Part shown: positions 16,301 through 25,710 of the stretch, piece by piece
Layout: each line of letters opens with the position of its first letter
How positions within the stretch are numbered: position 1 is the first letter of the stretch
From: an uncultured Rhodospirillales bacterium
Lineage (GTDB): Bacteria > Pseudomonadota > Alphaproteobacteria > Acetobacterales > Acetobacteraceae
Assembly: GCA_903835235.1 (NCBI GenBank)
Contig: CAILMF010000074.1
Coordinates: forward strand, 186,001 to 250,000
Direction of reading: 5' to 3'
DNA length: 64,000 nt
Position numbers and translations under genes: made by a program
Notes under the pieces: generated by a model
What the model was told of the DNA's origin: nothing
Databases searched by the model: none
The model's input: only the letters and a program-made list of their open reading frames with translations

Positions 16301-17485
16301 ATGGCGCGGCATCGCAGCGGGTTGAAGCGTCTCTACGACCTCAAGCCGAAGGCCCACGCGCTGTGCTCCCTGCTGACGCGTGGCAGCCCGGCCATGGCCC
16401 GGGCGCTGGATTTCTTCCCGGCCTATGCACCGCCGCCCAACGTCCAGATGCTGCACGACACGTCCATCGCCTCGCCGATGGCGGCGCCGCGCTACGCCGA
16501 GGAACTGGCCCGCAACCAGCAGTTCAACCGCGAACACCCGCTGACCGGGGCCGGCGTGCCGCCCTATCCGATGATCCGGCGCATGCTGTGGGAAGCGCGC
16601 GACATCTACGTGCCCGGCCGCATCATCATGCCGGTGGACCGCGGCATCGGCCGGATCGTCAGCCATGAGCGGCGCGGCAACACCAATTGGGCGGTCACCC
16701 GGCCGCGGCCCTTCCGCAAGCCGCCCATCGAGATCGCCGGCCGGGCGATGGGCTTCCTCTACATGAAGCATTACGGCCACCTGCTGACCGATGTGCTGGG
16801 GCCGATCGCCCTTGCCGTGCAGCAGGGGCTGGTGACGCCCGAGAACCCCGTGACGATGGTGGTCGCCGCCCGCGACAACCCGGTCTCCGTCCGCTTCGTG
16901 GAAGGCATGTTGCGGCTTGGCCTGGCGCGGGACGTGGTGCGCCTGACCCATGAGGACAGCGCCATCTGCGAATCCTGGCTGCAGGGGGAGGTGCTGGTGG
17001 CGAGCGGCGAGCACAAATACGGCATGCCGGAAGCGACCGACACGCTGCGGCGGATCTTCATGGCGGCCGATGACGCGGGCGCCCCGCCGGCGGTCGCCCA
17101 CCCCAAAGTTTATTTCCAGCGCGGCGCGGTGAAGCTGCGCCAGGTTGCCGGCGAAGCCGCCCTGATCGAGGCGCTGCGCGACCGCGGCTGGCACATCTTC
17201 GAGTCCAGCTGGGGCAACCACGCGGAGCAGCTGGCCGTGTTCGGCGGCTTCCAGACCATGGTCGGGGTGCATGGTGCCGGCCTGGCCAACCTGATCTTCG
17301 CCCGCCCCGGCGCCAGGGTGGTGGAGCTTCAGGCCGGCAACGCGCGCAAGACCACGGGGCTGTTCTGGGCCGCCTGCGCCGGGCTGGACTATGTCTCGGC
17401 CTATGGCGGGCCGGAAGGGGCGGACCAGAGCTTCACCATCGACCCCGCCGAGGTGCTCGCCCTGCTGGACCGGCTGGACGCGTAA
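16301..17485 (+). CDS. GT61-family glycosyltransferase
   Basis: 394-residue protein of the DUF563/GT61 family, which transfers sugars such as xylose or mannose to glycans. Family blocks: MKHYGHLLTDVLGPIALA near residue 155 and VGVHGAGLANLIFARPGARV near 325, plus the acidic VVELQ end. No signal peptide; cytoplasmic. ATG 16301 has GAGGT 8 bases before it; the TTG 27 bases upstream is less likely. The stop overlaps the next start by one base (TAATG), pairing it with an O-antigen-ligase-like protein, so a role in surface or exopolysaccharide building is likely. Confidence 0.85.
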   Translation: MARHRSGLKRLYDLKPKAHALCSLLTRGSPAMARALDFFPAYAPPPNVQMLHDTSIASPMAAPRYAEELARNQQFNREHPLTGAGVPPYPMIRRMLWEARDIYVPGRIIMPVDRGIGRIVSHERRGNTNWAVTRPRPFRKPPIEIAGRAMGFLYMKHYGHLLTDVLGPIALAVQQGLVTPENPVTMVVAARDNPVSVRFVEGMLRLGLARDVVRLTHEDSAICESWLQGEVLVASGEHKYGMPEATDTLRRIFMAADDAGAPPAVAHPKVYFQRGAVKLRQVAGEAALIEALRDRGWHIFESSWGNHAEQLAVFGGFQTMVGVHGAGLANLIFARPGARVVELQAGNARKTTGLFWAACAGLDYVSAYGGPEGADQSFTIDPAEVLALLDRLDA

Positions 17486-18657
17486 TGGCCGCCTGGTACG
17501 CCCGGGCAGCGGGCCAAGGGGTAAGCCAGGGGGGGCGCCTGGGGGCGCTGGCGGAACGGCTGGCTCCGCCGCTGGCGCTGCTGCTGCTGGGCAACATGTA
17601 CCTGCTTGGCTGGCGGCCGCTGGGGGAGGTGGTGGCAGCCGGGCTGGCCATCCTGGCCGTGGCGGCCCTGGCCGGCGGCGTGCTGGCGCCTCGGCTGGGC
17701 TACGGGCTGTTGCGCTGGCTGGGCGGCGGGGTGGTGGTGGTGTTGGTCGGCGGCCTGGTCTCGCCGGCGGTGACCATGGCTGCCGCCGGGCGCGGGGCCT
17801 GGCTGCTGGCGTTGGCGGCGGCCTGCCTGGTGGTGGCCTGCCTGCTGCTGCGCCGCTGGCCGGCGGAACGCCTGCTGCGCTGGCTGTTCCTGGCCGGCGC
17901 CGCATCGGCCGCGGTTTCGTCCGGTTGGTTCCTGGCGCAAGGCCTGGCCGGGGCGGAGCGGCTGATCCCGTTGGGCCGCGCGCACAACCCCATTCCCGCG
18001 GCGGCGGCGCTGGCGGCGGCGGGGCTGGCCGGGGTGGCGCTGTGGCGTGGCAGGGCCTTGGCCGCGCCGGCGGCCCTGGCCGGGCTGGTCGCCATTTTCC
18101 TGGCCATGCTGCTGACCCAGAGCCGCGGGCCGTTGCTGGGCTTCCTCGCCGGCCTTGCGCTGCTGCTGGCGCCCATGCGGGCCTGGCGCTGGTGGCTGCC
18201 GCCGCTGTTGTTCCTGGCTGCCAGCTGCCTGGTGCCGGCCGAGGGCGTGCTGCGCGACCTGTTCTGCACGGATGAGTTGCTGGCCTGCCGCCCGAGCCTG
18301 CGCCAGGACCTATGGTCGCGCTCGGCCGCGCTGATCGCCACGCATCCCCTGGCGGGCCTTGGCGTCACCTATCGGCTGGGGGCCGATTGGCTGAACAACC
18401 CGCAGAATGCGGTGCTGGGGCTGGCGCTGTATTTCGGCCTGCCCTTCGCGGCGCTGGCGCTGGCGGGCTGGCTGCGGCTGCTGCGCGCCACCCCCGCGGC
18501 TGCCCTGCCGGGCCCGCGCTGGGCCCGGGCCATGATGGCGTTCTCCGCGGTCTACTTCGCGTTCGAGCCAAGTCCCTTCGGCTACTACAACGCCCACTAC
18601 GTGTTCTTCTGGCTGCCGCTGGCCATGCTGTCGGTCGAGGCCACCAGCCCGCGCTGA
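17485..18657 (+). CDS. O-antigen ligase/polymerase-like membrane protein
   Basis: 390-residue polytopic membrane protein with about ten hydrophobic helices and a periplasmic loop after AEGVLRDLFCTDELLACRPS. The conserved Wzy_C-type signature is TQSRGPLLGFLAGLALL, and the loop has the RQDLWSRSAALIATHPLAGLG block common in O-antigen ligases (WaaL) and polymerases. Such enzymes join undecaprenyl-linked oligosaccharides or ligate them to lipid A core. Coupled to the GT61 gene by a one-base overlap. Ligase versus polymerase cannot be decided from sequence. Confidence 0.85.
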   Translation: MAAWYARAAGQGVSQGGRLGALAERLAPPLALLLLGNMYLLGWRPLGEVVAAGLAILAVAALAGGVLAPRLGYGLLRWLGGGVVVVLVGGLVSPAVTMAAAGRGAWLLALAAACLVVACLLLRRWPAERLLRWLFLAGAASAAVSSGWFLAQGLAGAERLIPLGRAHNPIPAAAALAAAGLAGVALWRGRALAAPAALAGLVAIFLAMLLTQSRGPLLGFLAGLALLLAPMRAWRWWLPPLLFLAASCLVPAEGVLRDLFCTDELLACRPSLRQDLWSRSAALIATHPLAGLGVTYRLGADWLNNPQNAVLGLALYFGLPFAALALAGWLRLLRATPAAALPGPRWARAMMAFSAVYFAFEPSPFGYYNAHYVFFWLPLAMLSVEATSPR

Positions 18658-18705
18658 GTCGAAGCCCTGTCGCGGGAAGGTGGCCGGACCAGCAGCCCTC
18701 GGGTA

Positions 18706-20142
18706 TCAGACGGCGGCGATGCTCTCGCGGCGCAGCTGCACCGTCAGCTCGTCCAAGGCGCGGCCGACGCGGTCCAGCATCTCGTCCACCTCGGCTTCCG
18801 TGATGATCAGCGGCGGCGAGAAGCCGATCACGTCGTTGGTCATGGCGCGCAGGATGACGCCATGCTGCTCGCCCAGCTTCATCAGCCGCGGGCCGACCTT
18901 GGCGGTGGGCGAGAAGTTGCCATGCGTGGCCTTGTCCGCCACCAGCTCCATGCCGGCGATCAGGCCGACGCCGCGGACTTCACCCACCAGCGGATGGCCG
19001 GCGAAGCGTTCCCGCAACTGGCGCTGCAGATGCGGCCCGACGCGGGCGACATGCCCGCCGATATCCATCTCGTCGTAGATTTTCAGCGTCTCGATCGCGA
19101 CCGCTGCCGGCACCGGATGGCCGGAATAGGTGAAGCCGTGGCCGAAGGTGCCCACCGAGGAGGAGCCTTCGCAGATGCCCTGGAACACCTGCTCGTTGAT
19201 CACCACCGCCGAGATCGGCAGGAAGGACGCGCTGAGCGCCTTGGCGCAGACAAGAATATCCGGTTGGATGCCGAAGGTCTGGCAGCCCCAGTAGTTGCCG
19301 GTGCGGTGGAACCCGCAGATCACCTCATCGGCCACGAACAGCACGTCGTGCTTGCGCAGCACGGCCTGCACCTTCTCGAAGTAGGTGGCGGGCGGCACGA
19401 TCACGCCGCCGGCGCCCATGACGGGCTCGGCCCAGAAGGCGGCGACCGTCTCCGGGCCCTCCTGCACGATCAGGTCGTCGATCTCCTGCGCCAGGCGGGT
19501 GGCGTAGTCGGCCTCGCTCTCGCCGGGGTTGGCGCCGTGGTAATGGTGCGGCGTGGAGACGTGGTGGAAGCCCGGCAGCGGCAGGTCGAACAGCTTGTGG
19601 TTCGCCGGCAGGCCGGTCAGGCAGGCGCTAGCCAGGGTGATGCCGTGGTAGCCCTTGATCCGCGCGATGATCTTCTTCTTCGCCGGCCGGCCCAGCGCGT
19701 TGTTCATGTACCAGATCATCTTGATCGCGCTGTCATTCGCCTCGGACCCCGAATTGGCGAAGAACACCTTGCTCATTGGTCGGCCTGCGGCCGTGGGGCT
19801 CATCGGCCGGCCTGCGGTCGAAGGCGGGGCGCGCTCCAGCACCATCTCGGCCAGGTCCACGAGGGGATCGTGCGACTTGCCGCCGAAGGCGTGGTAGAAG
19901 GGCAGCTTGCGCATCTGGGTGGCCGCGGCCTGCACCAGGCGTTCATTGTCGAAGCCCAGGCTGGCGCACCACAGGCCGGCGACGCTTTCGATGTACTCCT
20001 TGCCCTGGTCGTCCCAGACCCGCACGCCCTGACCACGGCTGATGACCACCGGCCCCACCGTCAGGTGCGCCTTCGCGTCGGTGTTGGGGTGCAGCACGGC
20101 CGCGATGTCGCGGGCGGCGGTGGAATTGCGGGGCGGGGTCAT
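18706..20142 (-). CDS. Class III PLP-dependent aminotransferase
   Basis: 478-residue fold-type I aminotransferase (omega-amino acid:pyruvate/aspartate aminotransferase family label). PLP features: NSGSEANDSAIK phosphate-binding loop, YHG in KGYHGITLAS, the cofactor Asp in LFVADEVICGF and the Schiff-base Lys in LVCAKALSASFLPISA. Start MTPPRNS is where similarity begins. Odd feature: between ERAP and MSKVFF the protein carries about 15 extra residues formed by a 9-residue tandem (STAGRPMSP, TAAGRPMSK), encoded by a 27-bp duplication (19772-19825). It remains in frame, just before the cofactor loop. Amino donor unknown; putrescine- or beta-alanine-type substrates are usual for this group. Confidence 0.9.
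   Translation of the reverse strand: MTPPRNSTAARDIAAVLHPNTDAKAHLTVGPVVISRGQGVRVWDDQGKEYIESVAGLWCASLGFDNERLVQAAATQMRKLPFYHAFGGKSHDPLVDLAEMVLERAPPSTAGRPMSPTAAGRPMSKVFFANSGSEANDSAIKMIWYMNNALGRPAKKKIIARIKGYHGITLASACLTGLPANHKLFDLPLPGFHHVSTPHHYHGANPGESEADYATRLAQEIDDLIVQEGPETVAAFWAEPVMGAGGVIVPPATYFEKVQAVLRKHDVLFVADEVICGFHRTGNYWGCQTFGIQPDILVCAKALSASFLPISAVVINEQVFQGICEGSSSVGTFGHGFTYSGHPVPAAVAIETLKIYDEMDIGGHVARVGPHLQRQLRERFAGHPLVGEVRGVGLIAGMELVADKATHGNFSPTAKVGPRLMKLGEQHGVILRAMTNDVIGFSPPLIITEAEVDEMLDRVGRALDELTVQLRRESIAAV
19772..19825. repeat. 27-bp tandem duplication inside the aminotransferase gene
   Basis: Two diverged copies beginning CTCATTGGTCGGCC and CTCATCGGCCGGCC, each with CGGCC-TGC-GG that can form a small hairpin. 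They add a 9-residue tandem to the protein without breaking the frame. The flanking residues resume the usual family sequence directly afterwards. Confidence 0.7.
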
Positions 20143-20246
20143 CGACACGGTCTCCGGCAGGGTGCGACCAAACCTTACGCCCGGGTGGGTGCAGCCGGCC
20201 AGGGTTGCGCTATCATGTCCGTGCAGGCGTGGGGCCGGAGGCAAGC

Positions 20247-20654
20247 ATGACCGAGAGCGAAGGGGCGACCGGGGCCGGTGCCCGGCAGGCAAGCGCGCGG
20301 CACGAGGCGGAAGAAACCACCATCCGTACCCGGATCGAGAAGGCCCGGCGCAACGACCCTGTCTTCGGCCTGCCGCACCCGGTTCAGGGGCCGATCCTGG
20401 CGCTGCTGGCGGTGCATCCGCTGGCCTGGGCCGCCTGCTGGGCCGGGCTGCTGGCGCTGGACCCCGGGGAGCGGCTGCCGCTGCTCTCGCTGACCCGCGA
20501 CAGCCTGATGCAGGGCAGCCTGTTCTTCGCCCTGGCGCTGTTGGCGCAATGCCTGCTGCTGCTGCCGCCGGTGCTGCTGACCGCCGCCGGCGCCTTCTGG
20601 GCCTGGACCCTGCTCTCCCTGGCCGGCCGCGCCCCCTGGCCGCCGGTGCCCTGA
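20247..20654 (+). CDS. Small membrane protein, function unknown
   Basis: 135-residue protein with a charged cytoplasmic N terminus (about 50 residues, rich in Glu, Arg and Ala) and two or three hydrophobic helices: GPILALLAVHPLAWAACWAG, LFFALALLAQCLLLLPPVLL and a short C-terminal AGAFWAWTLLSLAG. ATG 20247 is preceded by GGAGG at a 5-base spacing. It ends directly before the sulfotransferase-like gene with no gap, so both are probably one transcript. No family recognised. Confidence 0.65.
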   Translation: MTESEGATGAGARQASARHEAEETTIRTRIEKARRNDPVFGLPHPVQGPILALLAVHPLAWAACWAGLLALDPGERLPLLSLTRDSLMQGSLFFALALLAQCLLLLPPVLLTAAGAFWAWTLLSLAGRAPWPPVP

Positions 20655-21638
20655 ATGCGCGCCATCCTGCATATCGGCGGCGAGAAGACCGGCTCCACCT
20701 CGATCCAGTGGCTGCTGGAGGCCAACCGCGCCGCGCTGGCCGCCGCCGGCTTCGGCGTGCCGCGTGGCCTGGGTGGGTCCAACCACGTGGCGCTGGCGGC
20801 CTATGCCGGACGCGAGATGATGGTGCGGGACCTGCTGGGCATGCTGGACGAACCGCAGGGCCTGGCCGGGCTGCGCGCCTGGCTGCCGGCGCGGCTGGCG
20901 ATGCTGCTGGGCGGGCAACCCGCTGGTATCCACACCATGCTGTTCAGCAACGAGCATTGCCAGAGCCGCCTGCACACGCCGGAGGAAGTGGCCCGCCTGC
21001 GCGACCTGCTGGCGCCGCATTTCTCCCAGGTGGTGGTGCTGGTCTATCTCCGCCGCCAGGACCAGGTCGTCATCAGCTCGCGCAATACCTCGCTGCGCAG
21101 CCATGGCCGCCTGCCCGCCGCCTGGTTTCCCACCGAACCCGGCCAGCTGGCGCTGCTGGACCACGCGCTGCTGCTGCAGCGCTGGGGCCAGGTCTTCGGC
21201 GCCGCGGCGCTGCGGCCCCGGCTGTACCAGGCCGACGAGGCGACCCATCTGCAGGACTTCCTGGACGCCATTGGCGCGCCACCGCTGCCGTTGAACCCGC
21301 CGCGCCGGCTCAACCGTTCGCTCGGCCCGGCGGCCGAGGCCTGGCTGGTCGGGCAGGGCGCCGGTGGAGCCTGGCCGCTGCCGGGCATGGCGGCGCTGCT
21401 GAAGGTGCTGGAAACCGAGTACCCCGGCCCCGGCGCGCGGCCCGCCCGGGCCGAAGCCGCCCGCTTCCTGGCCCGCTTCGCCGCCAGCAACCAGGTGGTG
21501 CGCGACACCTGGTTCGCCGACCGGCCCAGCCTGTTCGATACCGACCTCTCGGACTACCCCGAGCAGGCGACGCCACCGCCCAGCGCCGCCGAGATCGCCG
21601 CGCTGGCCGAGCGCATGGCCCTGGTGGCGCAGGGCTGA
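20655..21638 (+). CDS. Sulfotransferase-like protein
   Basis: 327-residue cytoplasmic protein opening with the PAPS 5'-phosphosulfate-binding loop pattern ILHIGGEKTGSTSIQWLLE, typical of the bacterial sulfotransferase-like group that modifies capsule or exopolysaccharide; a second feature is VVVLVYLRRQDQVVISSRNT, resembling the 3'-phosphate-binding strand and helix with RxxxxxxS. The rest is poorly conserved. It follows the small membrane protein gene without a gap. Carbohydrate sulfation is inferred from the nearby polysaccharide genes (GT61 and ligase). Confidence 0.68.
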   Translation: MRAILHIGGEKTGSTSIQWLLEANRAALAAAGFGVPRGLGGSNHVALAAYAGREMMVRDLLGMLDEPQGLAGLRAWLPARLAMLLGGQPAGIHTMLFSNEHCQSRLHTPEEVARLRDLLAPHFSQVVVLVYLRRQDQVVISSRNTSLRSHGRLPAAWFPTEPGQLALLDHALLLQRWGQVFGAAALRPRLYQADEATHLQDFLDAIGAPPLPLNPPRRLNRSLGPAAEAWLVGQGAGGAWPLPGMAALLKVLETEYPGPGARPARAEAARFLARFAASNQVVRDTWFADRPSLFDTDLSDYPEQATPPPSAAEIAALAERMALVAQG

Positions 21639-21701
21639 GCGGATGGCGCCGCCGGCCCCGCGGTGGCAGAATGGCGGTTCCTCCGCCAACCAGGGTTGTG
21701 C

Positions 21702-24014
21702 ATGTACGACATCAAGCCGCACGCGGCGCATTGGGGCTATTTCGAAGCGCTGGTGAAGGGCGGCCGAATGGTCGGTGCCCGCGGTTTCGAACACGATCCC
21801 TACCCCGCGAGCCTGCTGGACAGCACCGCGGACGCCGTCCATTCCCCGGTGCGGATCGACCAGCCCCATATCCGGCGCGGCTGGCTGCAGGGCAGGCGGC
21901 GCGGCGCGCTGCGCGGCGGCGATCCCTTCGTGCCGGTCTCCTGGGACCGGGTGACGCGCATCCTGGCCGATGAACTCGCGCAGACCCGCGCCGAGCATGG
22001 CGACACCAGCATTTTTGCTGGTAGCTATGGCTGGTCCTCGGCCGGCCGCTACCACCACGCCAAGTCCCAATTGCAGCGCTTCCTTGGCCAGGGCGGCGGC
22101 TTCACTTCCTCGGTGCATTCCTATTCCTATGCCGCGGCGCAGACCCTGCTGCCGCATGTGCTCGGCACCAACGAGGTATTGCTCGGCCGGGTGACGGATT
22201 GGCACGCCATCGCCCGCTACGCCCGCGTCATGGTCTGCTTCGGCGGGCTGGCGGCGAAGAACGGCCTGGTCAGCTCCGGCGGCGCCGGCCGGCACGACTA
22301 CCGGCTGCTCATGCAGCGGGCCAGGCAGGCCGGCGTCCGCTTCGTCAACATCTCGCCCTTCCAGGGCGATACCGAGGCCGAGCTGGACGCCGAGTGGATC
22401 CCCATCCGCCCCGGCACCGACACGGCGATGATGCTGGCCATGGCGCATGTGCTGATCGACAGCCACCGCTACGACGAAGGCTACCTGAACCGCTGCACCA
22501 CCGGCTTCGACCGGCTGCGCGCCTATGTGGTGGGCGAGGCCGAGGACGGCATCGCCAAGACGCCGGAATGGGCCGAGCGCATCACCGGCGTGCCGGCCCA
22601 GCGCATCCGCCAGCTGGTGCTGGAGATGACGGTCAACCCGGCCATGCTGACCGCCGCCTGGAGCCTGCAACGCGCCGACTACGGCGAGCAGCCCTACTGG
22701 ATGCTGGTGGCCCTGGCCGCCATGCTCGGCACCATCGGCAAGCCGGGGCTGGGCGTTGCCTTCGGCTATGGCAGCATCAACGGCATGGGCACGCCGCGGC
22801 AGGAACTGCCCGCGGTGGCCGGCCCGGCCATTCGCAACCCCGTCGGCCTCAGCATCCCCGTGGCCCGCATCACGGAGCTGCTGGAGCGCCCGGGCGAGCT
22901 GATGGACTTCAACGGCCAGCAGATCGTGCTGCCGGATATCCGCATGGTCTGGTGGGCCGGCGGCAACCCGTTCCACCACCACCAGGACCTCAACCGGTTG
23001 CAACGCGCCTGGAGCCGGCCCGAGACCATCGTGGTGCAGGAACCCTGGTGGACCAGCCTGGCGCGGCACGCCGATATCGTGCTGCCCGCCACCACCACGC
23101 TGGAACGCAACGACATCGCCAGCAGCAGCCGGGACCGCTTCGTCGGTGCCATGCACCAGGCGATCAAGCCGCTGGGCAAGGCTCGCAACGATGTCGACAT
23201 GCTCGCCGATATCGCGGACGCGCTGGGCTACCGCGACCGCTTCACCGAACAGCGCGACGAGCGTGCCTGGCTGCGCTTTATGTACGAAGCCTGGCGCCAG
23301 CGCTGTGCCGGGCTGGGCTTCGACGCCCCCGACTTCGACCGCTTCTGGAAGCTCGGCCATGTCGAGGTGCCGGAGCCGGCGAATGGCCAGGAATACACCC
23401 AGTTCGCCGACTTCGCGGCCGACCCCGAGGCAGCCCCGCTGGACACGCCGAGCGGCAAGGTCGAGCTGTTCAGCGAGACCATCGCCGGCTTCCGCTATGC
23501 CGACTGCCCCGGCCATCCCGTCTGGATCGCCCCGCGCGAATGGCTGAAGGCGCCGCTGGCAAAAGCCTATCCGCTGCACCTGCTGACCATCCAGCCGGCC
23601 ACGCGCCTGCACGGCCAGCTGGATACCGGCCGGGTCTCGGCGGCGGACAAGATCGACGGCCGCGAACCCATCCTGCTCCACCCCGAGGACGCCAAGTCCC
23701 GCGCGCTGGAGGAAGGCATGGTGGTGCGCGTGTTCAACGCCCGCGGCGCCTGCCTGGCCGGGCTGCGCCTGGCGCCGGGGCTGATGCGCGGCGTCGTCGC
23801 CATGGCCACCGGCGCCTGGTTCAACCCGGAAGTGCCGGGCCAACCCGGCAGCCTCTGCCTGCATGGCAACCCCAACGTGCTGACCAACGACATCGGCACC
23901 TCGCGCCTCGGCCAGGGCCCCTCGGCGCAATCCTGCCTGGTGCAGGTGGAACGTTGGGATGGCCCGTTGCCACCGGTTTCGGTACACGAACCCCCTCCCG
24001 TTGAGAAAGAATGA
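21702..24014 (+). CDS. bisC: Molybdopterin-dependent S/N-oxide reductase (BisC type)
   Basis: 770-residue member of the DMSO-reductase family, closest in layout to biotin sulfoxide reductase and TorZ-like S/N-oxide reductases. It lacks the N-terminal Fe-S Cys motif and a Tat signal, as cytoplasmic BisC does. The Mo-ligand Ser is Ser113 in YGWSSAGRYHHAKSQ; MGD-binding stretches include GTDTAMMLAMAHVLI and WWAGGNPFHHHQDLNR. It probably reduces methionine sulfoxide, biotin sulfoxide or similar in the cytoplasm. Start at MYDIKPHAAHWG, where conservation begins. The next gene starts 10 bases after its stop. Confidence 0.9.
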   Translation: MYDIKPHAAHWGYFEALVKGGRMVGARGFEHDPYPASLLDSTADAVHSPVRIDQPHIRRGWLQGRRRGALRGGDPFVPVSWDRVTRILADELAQTRAEHGDTSIFAGSYGWSSAGRYHHAKSQLQRFLGQGGGFTSSVHSYSYAAAQTLLPHVLGTNEVLLGRVTDWHAIARYARVMVCFGGLAAKNGLVSSGGAGRHDYRLLMQRARQAGVRFVNISPFQGDTEAELDAEWIPIRPGTDTAMMLAMAHVLIDSHRYDEGYLNRCTTGFDRLRAYVVGEAEDGIAKTPEWAERITGVPAQRIRQLVLEMTVNPAMLTAAWSLQRADYGEQPYWMLVALAAMLGTIGKPGLGVAFGYGSINGMGTPRQELPAVAGPAIRNPVGLSIPVARITELLERPGELMDFNGQQIVLPDIRMVWWAGGNPFHHHQDLNRLQRAWSRPETIVVQEPWWTSLARHADIVLPATTTLERNDIASSSRDRFVGAMHQAIKPLGKARNDVDMLADIADALGYRDRFTEQRDERAWLRFMYEAWRQRCAGLGFDAPDFDRFWKLGHVEVPEPANGQEYTQFADFAADPEAAPLDTPSGKVELFSETIAGFRYADCPGHPVWIAPREWLKAPLAKAYPLHLLTIQPATRLHGQLDTGRVSAADKIDGREPILLHPEDAKSRALEEGMVVRVFNARGACLAGLRLAPGLMRGVVAMATGAWFNPEVPGQPGSLCLHGNPNVLTNDIGTSRLGQGPSAQSCLVQVERWDGPLPPVSVHEPPPVEKE

Positions 24015-24024
24015 GGCCCCGCCC

Positions 24025-25638
24025 GTGACCTCTCGCCGCCAGTTGCTCGCCGCCACCGCAACCGCGATCCCCCTGGGCCTCGCCGCGCCAGGGCTGGCGC
24101 AAGCCCAGGTCTTCCGCAGCGACCTCGCCCCCATGGCCCTGCCGATGAAGCAGGACGACACCATCGCCCAGGGCTATCGGCGGGACCCGCTGGTGCGCTG
24201 GGGCGACCGCGTCGCCTTCGACGCGCCGGGCTGGAACCCGCAGGGCCAGGACCCCGAGGCCGCCGCCGGCCAGTTCGGCTGGGACGCCAAGGTCATCGGC
24301 ATGGCCCAGGCGCCGACCGCCGCCGATGGCGTGCCGCGCGGCGTGCTGGCGGTGATCCACCCCACGGTGGACCCGGCCATGGCCTTCCCGCGCGGCGGCT
24401 CGGCGGCCATGGCCTCGGCCATGCAGGGCGCCAGCCTGCTGAACATTGAAAAGCGCGGCCGCTGGGGCGTGGTGGATGGCGGCTACCAGAACCGCCGGCT
24501 GCATCGCGGCACGCCGGTGCGCATCTCCGGCCCGGCGGCGGAAGCGGCGGCTGGCGGTGCCGGCGGCGCCAACGGCTTCTCCCGCGGGATCCTGGCGCCG
24601 CAGGGCGGCACCGTCACCCCCTGGGGCACGCTGCTGCTGGCCGAGGGCAACCCGGCCGCGGCGGTCGCCACGCTCGGCGCCATCACCCCCGGCAGCGAAA
24701 GCCTGACCCAGTTCGGCTGGCTGGTGGAGCTGGACCCGCTCGACCCGCGCTCGGTGCCGGTGAAGCGCACCGCGCCCGGCCGGATGAACCATGGCGACGT
24801 GGTGGCCACGCTGAGCCGCGATGGCCGGGCGGTGATCTACCGCGTCAACCGCGATGCCGATGGCCACCTGGTCCGCTTCGTCTCCGCCGGCCCGGCGACC
24901 GACGCCGATGCGCTGGACAACGGCACGCTCTCGGTGGCGGTGGTGGATGCCCAGGGCCGGCTGAGCTGGGCGCCGGTCGGCAGCGCCGGGTCGCCGCCGG
25001 CGGCCCAGCAGCTGGTGGAGATGAACGGCGTGGCCAAGGCCGCCACCCCCGGCACCGTCTTCCCGATGCCGAGCGGCCTGGCGCTGGACCCGCGCAAGCC
25101 GCGCCTGCTGATGGTCTGCCGCGGCGGCGCCCGGCGCCCAGCTGGCTTCGTGCTGGAGGTGACGCCGGATGGTGGCGACGACGCGGCGGCGACCGGCACC
25201 GTCTCCACCCTGTTCGCCGCCGGCGACCCGCAGACCGTCTCGGCGCAATATGGCCGCGGCGGGCTGCCCGCCGGCAGCGCCTGGCTGGAGAACCCGGAGA
25301 CGGTTGCGATCGACACGCGCGGCCGTGCCTGGATCGGCACCGACCGCGGCGGCGCGCCGGGCACACAGGCGAATGGGTTGTTCGTGGTGGACCTGGAAGG
25401 CCCGGGCCGTGGCGTGCCGCTGCCGATTTACGGGGCGCCGCGTGGCGCTTCGGTGGGCGGTGCGGCGCTGACGCCGGATGGCGAGGTGGTGTTCACCGCC
25501 GTGCGCCACCCGGGCGCCGAGCCTGGTGCCAGCTTTGCCCGCCCCGGCACGCGCTGGCCGGCCTTCGAGGCCGGGGTGCCGCCGCGCACCACCTTGATCG
25601 GGATCGAGCGGCTGGCCGGCGGACCGGTCGGCGGCTAG
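24025..25638 (+). CDS. PhoX-like protein lacking catalytic residues
   Basis: 537-residue exported beta-propeller protein of the PhoX/DUF839 family. GTG 24025 begins a Tat-type signal (TSRRQLLAATATAIPLGLAA...LAQAQ). It aligns throughout with the full-size PhoX at 26570 (shared RWGD, TPWGT, QFGWLVELDPLDP, VPVKRTA, GRxNH), but the active-site motifs have changed: the paralogue's TCEEN reads LAEGN, HEYTN reads HPTVD, KHEGC reads NHGDV, and YSGDDERFEF has no counterpart. The metal-binding Cys and several Glu are thus missing, suggesting a non-phosphatase. The RBS (GAGG) follows the molybdoenzyme stop. A binding or scaffold role is a guess. Confidence 0.82.
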   Translation: MTSRRQLLAATATAIPLGLAAPGLAQAQVFRSDLAPMALPMKQDDTIAQGYRRDPLVRWGDRVAFDAPGWNPQGQDPEAAAGQFGWDAKVIGMAQAPTAADGVPRGVLAVIHPTVDPAMAFPRGGSAAMASAMQGASLLNIEKRGRWGVVDGGYQNRRLHRGTPVRISGPAAEAAAGGAGGANGFSRGILAPQGGTVTPWGTLLLAEGNPAAAVATLGAITPGSESLTQFGWLVELDPLDPRSVPVKRTAPGRMNHGDVVATLSRDGRAVIYRVNRDADGHLVRFVSAGPATDADALDNGTLSVAVVDAQGRLSWAPVGSAGSPPAAQQLVEMNGVAKAATPGTVFPMPSGLALDPRKPRLLMVCRGGARRPAGFVLEVTPDGGDDAAATGTVSTLFAAGDPQTVSAQYGRGGLPAGSAWLENPETVAIDTRGRAWIGTDRGGAPGTQANGLFVVDLEGPGRGVPLPIYGAPRGASVGGAALTPDGEVVFTAVRHPGAEPGASFARPGTRWPAFEAGVPPRTTLIGIERLAGGPVGG

Positions 25639-25710
25639 GGCAATATCCGTTCCGGCGGCATCGTCAGCACGGATTTCGTGCTCCGCAACCCATTGAAGCT
25701 AGGACACGAA

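Noticed and set aside
20175-24164. 1329-codon minus-strand open frame
   Set aside because: It is antisense to the sulfotransferase-like and molybdoenzyme genes, which show clear motifs; the antisense product is low-complexity.
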